From Nectonema munidae (Eukaryota; Nematomorpha; Nectonematoida; Nectonematidae), in contig JAUIRK010000866.1 of NCBI GenBank assembly GCA_030549495.1, positions 248,001-312,000 of the forward strand: a stretch of DNA of 64,000 nucleotides, given 5' to 3'. Positions 44,301 through 64,000 of the stretch are shown in pieces; position 1 is the first letter of the stretch; every line of letters starts with the position of its first letter. Under the pieces are notes generated by a model. That model saw only the letters and a list, made by a program, of their open reading frames with translations. It was not told where the DNA came from and did not search any database. Position numbers and translations under genes: made by a program.

Positions 44301-44610
44301 AGTTGAGGGAAGTTGTGACTTTAATTGATTTAGGAAGGTGGTCCAGTGAGTTTTAGGTGTGTTTTGATTTGATACTCTTGTGAAAGGTTTTATATTAACT
44401 TGATAAGTTATAAAAAAATGGTCGGAAGCAGATGGTGTGTTTGAGATGTGCCAATTTGTAATGAATTATAATGTGTTTTTTGAGGCTATGGTTAGGTCAA
44501 CATCGGAGGAGGCGGTTTTGTTGTTAGTAAATTACATAAAAGTGGGGTCTTTAGATGTATCAACTATGTAAAGATGGTGTGCGGCTAGGAAGGAGAGGAG
44601 TTGCGCGCCT
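41400..44610 (-). mobile_element. I/R1-group LINE with RNase H, 5'-truncated and decayed
   Basis: Minus-strand order: end of an endonuclease domain at 44600-44200 (SSDVDLTIASKNTL, SASDHFFITYQV), linker at 44061-43873, RT fragments (ITTKHIIKSF, KLILLPKPNKDLGLITN, SSALFLDINNALNSAWHP, FQFAYLPHKSPESSLYRLSS), then 43341-42736 (MKYLGLTFQSNVKW, LPTLEYGILSWGQS). An RNase H-like stretch follows at about 42450-42150 (FFTDSQNIIKDL), then 41940-41605, with LTGHCPCNSYLYRIKKSPNN and the zinc-knuckle-like QQETPQHLLLSC. Stops and shifts are scattered. The 5' end stops abruptly near 44610. Confidence 0.85.
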
Positions 44611-45559
44611 TAAAAATACTAAAAGATGCATCTTGTCTTCCTTTGATTTTTAACTGCATCTTGTTTTCCGTTTGCAGTCATTATATCTGTTTCACTATCA
44701 GCTTTATATAAACGAGCCATAGTTTGCGCTACTCTTAGCGTTTATTGCAACATCACACTCCATTCTAAATGATCATCAATGATCGTCCACCCTAATAGGA
44801 TTAGTCCCTGTCTATGTTTAGTTGTCAAAAGTCTCCCAAGATGCCCAACGTACTATCGCTGCCAATGAAAGTTTTAGGACACTGGACAACTCAAGGAGAT
44901 TTAAACTTATCATCCCTAAAAGCACAACAATTATACATTCGATTCATACAAATAAAAAGTTTTTACCTTTGTATCTTTCACAAAGTAATGTCCACATTTA
45001 TCGCTTTTTCATCAAACGAAGGAAATGGAAAGGTAAAGACTTCAACATACTAATGTATCTTGATATTATGACATTAAAGAAGCATTAAACGCCCTGTAGT
45101 CAGGCTACACTTGATTCTCTTCATTTTTGCGGAATTAATGTAGTATTTCTGTCAATAAAAACATGACCAATAAGGAAGATTCAATACATTGCTGTCCGTA
45201 TTCAACCGAATAGGAACCAAATTGGAATTAGACACAAAAGTACCCACTTTCTATAAAAAGTCATGATTATTCTTGCCCTGTGTTTGATCTCAGAAAGGAG
45301 CATCCACTTAAAAGTATTTCAAAGACTCTTTGGCCTGGTCAACTACTACATCCAATTGGTAACGCTCAACATTAAGATGTTAAAGTAGGAAAGTTATGAC
45401 AAGTATTCTACCAACTATGTGTCAAATCAGAAATCCACACTTATGTCTCTCTAAAGATCATTTGTATATTGCATCCATTAGGGGCATTATCTTTCCAGTA
45501 CTATCTTCAATGAACATAAATCAAATTGTTTACTTTAAATAAATAAATTCAAATTTAAA
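44611..45559. other. Unidentified stretch, possible old transposon remnant
   Basis: Contains overlapping frames at 44814-45088, one reading SQDAQRTIAANESFRTLDNS. No domain was recognised. Composition is less AT-rich than the flanks, which suggests former coding sequence. Confidence 0.3.
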
Positions 45560-45790
45560 AATTGTGAGCTTGACCACACTTAATTAGCAGGTTTTCAAAT
45601 ATTTTAGACACGATTAGAACCATTAAATGGTCTAAAATTGTTATGTCATTGCTGTTGCCGTTTTTAATTATCGAGCAGACTTTGCTTAACTTAAAATTGG
45701 ATGGAATATTAGAATATTCAAAACAAGAGTATATTGAAAGACCAAAGATATCATTGGAGAAGTTAATTCCAAAACCATTTATATTTGATC
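45560..45790 (-). mobile_element. Short LINE reverse transcriptase relic
   Basis: Minus strand reads GSNINGFGINFSNDIFGLSI, IPSNFKLSKVCSIIKNGNSN and VLIVSKIFENLLI. These correspond to the W/FKxAKVxPIFKKG and PISxLPxxSKIxEKL fingers motifs of CR1/Jockey-type RT. About 75 codons survive. Confidence 0.6.
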
Positions 45791-45799
45791 CACCATGCT

Positions 45800-47103
45800 G
45801 TATGTTATTATTCTAATTCTTTTTTTTATTATTAAATTAAAAATTAAATTTATGATAAAGAATAAATCATTGAGTGAAATTAAATTTTAGTGAAGAAAAG
45901 AGGTGTAACTTTTATATAAATTTTATCAAACTGACACATCATTTGCAAACATTTACTAAAGATTGAAACTATTTATTTTAAGATGGTTTATTCATAAGTT
46001 TATTTAACTTATTCAAAGCTTTTTCATTTCTAGATGTTGATTAGAAAAGTGTCATAAATGGCAGTTTTTTCAAGTCCTTGATTTTATGTTTGACTTTTTT
46101 CCTCAGATAAACAAACTTGTTCCTCGATGTAAGAATAGGGGAGTTTTTCAAATTAAAATAGATAATATTTCTCAGTTGGATTTAGCCAGATATTTCCTTG
46201 CTCATCCATTAGTTAGGCCTTTTATAATAAGATTAAAAAATTGAATGAATATAAAAGTTTTACTTTCTATCTTATATTCTATGAAAATTTGAATTAGGAG
46301 AGTAAAAAAAATTCATAGAAAATTATGCCAATCAAAACTTACAGCTTAATTTATGAAAGAAACCGAATCAAATTTACTCCCAAATCTACTTTTTTGACAA
46401 AACAATGAAAAATCAAGAAAAGCTAGAATTTATATATGATCTGAAATGCAATATTCGAAATTATATGTAATAAAATTTTTCAAGTTATCTGAAATATGTA
46501 CATTACAATAAATAGATAACTAATTTTGGGAATTACTGAGAGTTTTGATATAATATTTCTAGCCTATTTTTTCTGCCAATTTGAAATGCTTGCTAAAAAC
46601 AAAAGAAATTATAATAGGAATATTATTATTTATTTGATTAAGAACAAATCTCCTATAAAGATAAAAATAAATAAAAAGAATAATAGAGGATAACAAATTT
46701 CGTAACTAAAAATTTCAACATGAGATGGCAAAAATAATTTCAGAATGAGGAAAAGTTTTTAACTTTTGTGTGGCTGAATTAGGGGAGGATGAGATCAAAC
46801 TTGATTTATTTTGGCTACGTTTCTGAAGAAAATAATTATATATTCATATAATTTGATATGTGATAAATGATTTATAAAATTTAAATGTTTTTTTGTCTTA
46901 AAGAGAATATATATACATTTTTTTCTTAATTATAAAAAAGCTTATAAAGATTATAAAAGTGAGTTCATTGATTGCAAAGAAGATCTTAATAAAATCCAGA
47001 TGTAAAACTATGTTTAAAAATTAAATTTGTCATTTTTATTTTTTAAATGCTTCATACAATTACAGTTAAAATATTCTAGTGTCTGTTGTTTGAAATTTTA
47101 ACT
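45800..47103. other. 5' flank of dynamin
   Basis: AT-rich without recognised exon. The dynamin promoter or a 5' UTR exon may be here, but no core promoter motif was clear enough to call. Confidence 0.4.
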
Positions 47104-62646
<15,543 letters not shown>

Positions 62647-64000
62647 GTAGTCTTTTCAAAATTCTTAACATCTTTTTGAAACCTATTTTTAAAGTGCATT
62701 TTTGGACTCCTCGCAACGGTTGGCTGAAATGGATTCAACCGTTTGAAGGATTGCGAATTTTTAGCGGGTAGAAATTTATTTCCCCTGAAATTTTATTTTA
62801 GTGTATTATAAGTTATGTTGTTTGTGACGTTCGCACCAATCCTTTCAGATATTGTGGCCCGCCTGGAATGCTGAGTCCAGGTCTACCTGGACTTTCCATC
62901 CCACTAAACACCTACCGGCCCTTGTTACTGCATAGCTATACCTTGTTATATATATTATTTTACAAGAATTTATGTTACAAATATATAAATACAGCTGAGT
63001 GATCGATACTATCCTATCGCGAACGCTCCCAATTAGGGAAACAAACTTAATGTCTAGTGATAGCTTGATTACTAACCACGTAGAATCGGGTCGCCAGAGC
63101 ACTACCTAACCGTTAGTGTATTATGTTGCCATGCTGAATGTTTTACAACTTATTTTTAGATAGTTTTGCTTGCACTAGTCTTGAGTATGAGCTAAGTTTT
63201 TTTCATGGTTTTTGAAGTTCTCGCGATAGATTTTTTTAGGACGACACTGTAGTGTCAATATTTTGATTTCCATTCAAGGCATAAAATTCCTGAAACAGAA
63301 TTTATTTCTCGTTGGAGTGAGAAGCAACGTTCGCTCTAAGTTTTCTCGAGAGTAAAAAATGAAAATGGAAAAACGGATTTTTCTTTTTATCAATTTCTTA
63401 AAGTTGACTTAATTTAAAATTAAATTGCTTTCTCAATAACTTCTTATTTCCAGCTTGAAAGTAAACTTCTCCTTAGTTCATATCATATATAGAGATAGAG
63501 GAAAAAACAATTTTTGAGCGTCTTCCATTTTATATATATTCTGTAGATCAGGATTTCTCAACGTGGGCCATATGGCCGGGCCAAAAGAAATTTTAGGGGG
63601 GCCACGGAAAAATATATGATTTCCATACAATACATCAGATCGTAGAGAAGTCACAAAACAAGTTATAAGTTCGTATTGATATAGACGGATGATTAAATTA
63701 AAAAGGTAAGTTGACGAAAAGGCTCATTTCATTTTTAAAATTGCCCCAAAGCTTTGTCGATTTTTCTATATTATATACATATGATGCAAAAACTATTTTA
63801 GCAACTATATCTTGAAACTTTATATGAAAATTCTATTTTCATGAACTTTTTTATAGTTTTGTTTCCACATCTACTAGGCTTAGACCGTTAATATGAAGTA
63901 AAAAAGACTCAATTGGAAAGCAACTTTAATTCTAAACTATTATGAAAAGAAGTTATGACTTAGAAGCACTATAATTTTTGAAGGAACTTTACAGTTTTTT
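62647..64000. other. Dynamin intron 6, incomplete
   Basis: No exon recognised. Weak tRNA-like sequence on the minus strand at about 63040-63120 (AACGGTTAGGTAGTGCTCTG). A hAT-MITE-like left end at 63546: CAGGATTTCTCAACGTGGGC then CATATGGCCGGGCC. A near-palindrome AGTCCAGGTCTACCTGGACT lies at about 62876. Confidence 0.45.

Noticed and set aside
44814-45088. Overlapping open frames of 79 and 88 codons
   Set aside because: No recognisable domain, two frames equally open, no splice context; most likely remnants of an old element.

Overview
The window is AT-rich animal nuclear DNA: genes split into short GT-AG exons, long introns packed with transposon debris, tRNA-derived SINEs, Merlin, pogo/Tigger, piggyBac and hAT DNA transposons, and several LINE lineages. 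No polycistronic or bacterial gene organisation is seen. The element mix suggests an invertebrate, but the sequence alone does not settle the phylum.

Three host genes can be supported. (1) A MELK-type protein kinase on the minus strand, from about 23.3 kb down to about 2.0 kb. Seven consecutive kinase-domain exons join in frame from the glycine loop to the end of the C-lobe. Three further exons cover part of the UBA-like segment and two C-terminal linker pieces. The first exon, at least one UBA exon and the KA1 domain were not found. (2) A compact two-exon plus-strand gene at 30.5-33.3 kb for a torsin-activating LAP1/LULL1-like membrane protein, with the activating arginine conserved. (3) A classical dynamin (shibire/DNM type) on the plus strand from 47.1 kb, with six exons covering the GTPase domain, running off the right edge. 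Some plus-strand coding-like pieces at 27.7-29.1 kb may be a fourth, unidentified gene.

Layout: 0-23 kb is MELK and its introns, holding a deleted Merlin element, LINE fragments, an old Jockey/CR1-like LINE split by a 2.3-kb non-coding repeat (repeat A), and a pogo/Tigger element. 23.5-26 kb holds a SINE and a decayed hAT transposase with intron-like gaps. 26-30.5 kb is very AT-rich. 30.5-33.3 kb is the LAP1-like gene. 34-37.3 kb is a second copy of repeat A carrying two insertions absent from the first. 37.3-40.5 kb is a piggyBac transposase gene interrupted by a complete Tigger element. 41-44.6 kb is an RNase-H-bearing LINE on the minus strand. 47-64 kb is dynamin, with introns containing a ZBED-type hAT relic, piggyBac-type and hAT-type MITEs, SINEs and a (GAT)n array of about 300 bp.

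The host genes are not an evident functional cluster: mitotic kinase, nuclear-envelope/ER torsin cofactor and endocytic GTPase. The most informative material is the mobile-element archaeology. Target-site duplications, TIRs and one empty site define several elements precisely, including a 579-bp element with a 10-bp duplication and repeated subterminal motifs, a 371-bp element built on a 42-bp tandem array, and a 118/128-bp TTAA-flanked MITE.
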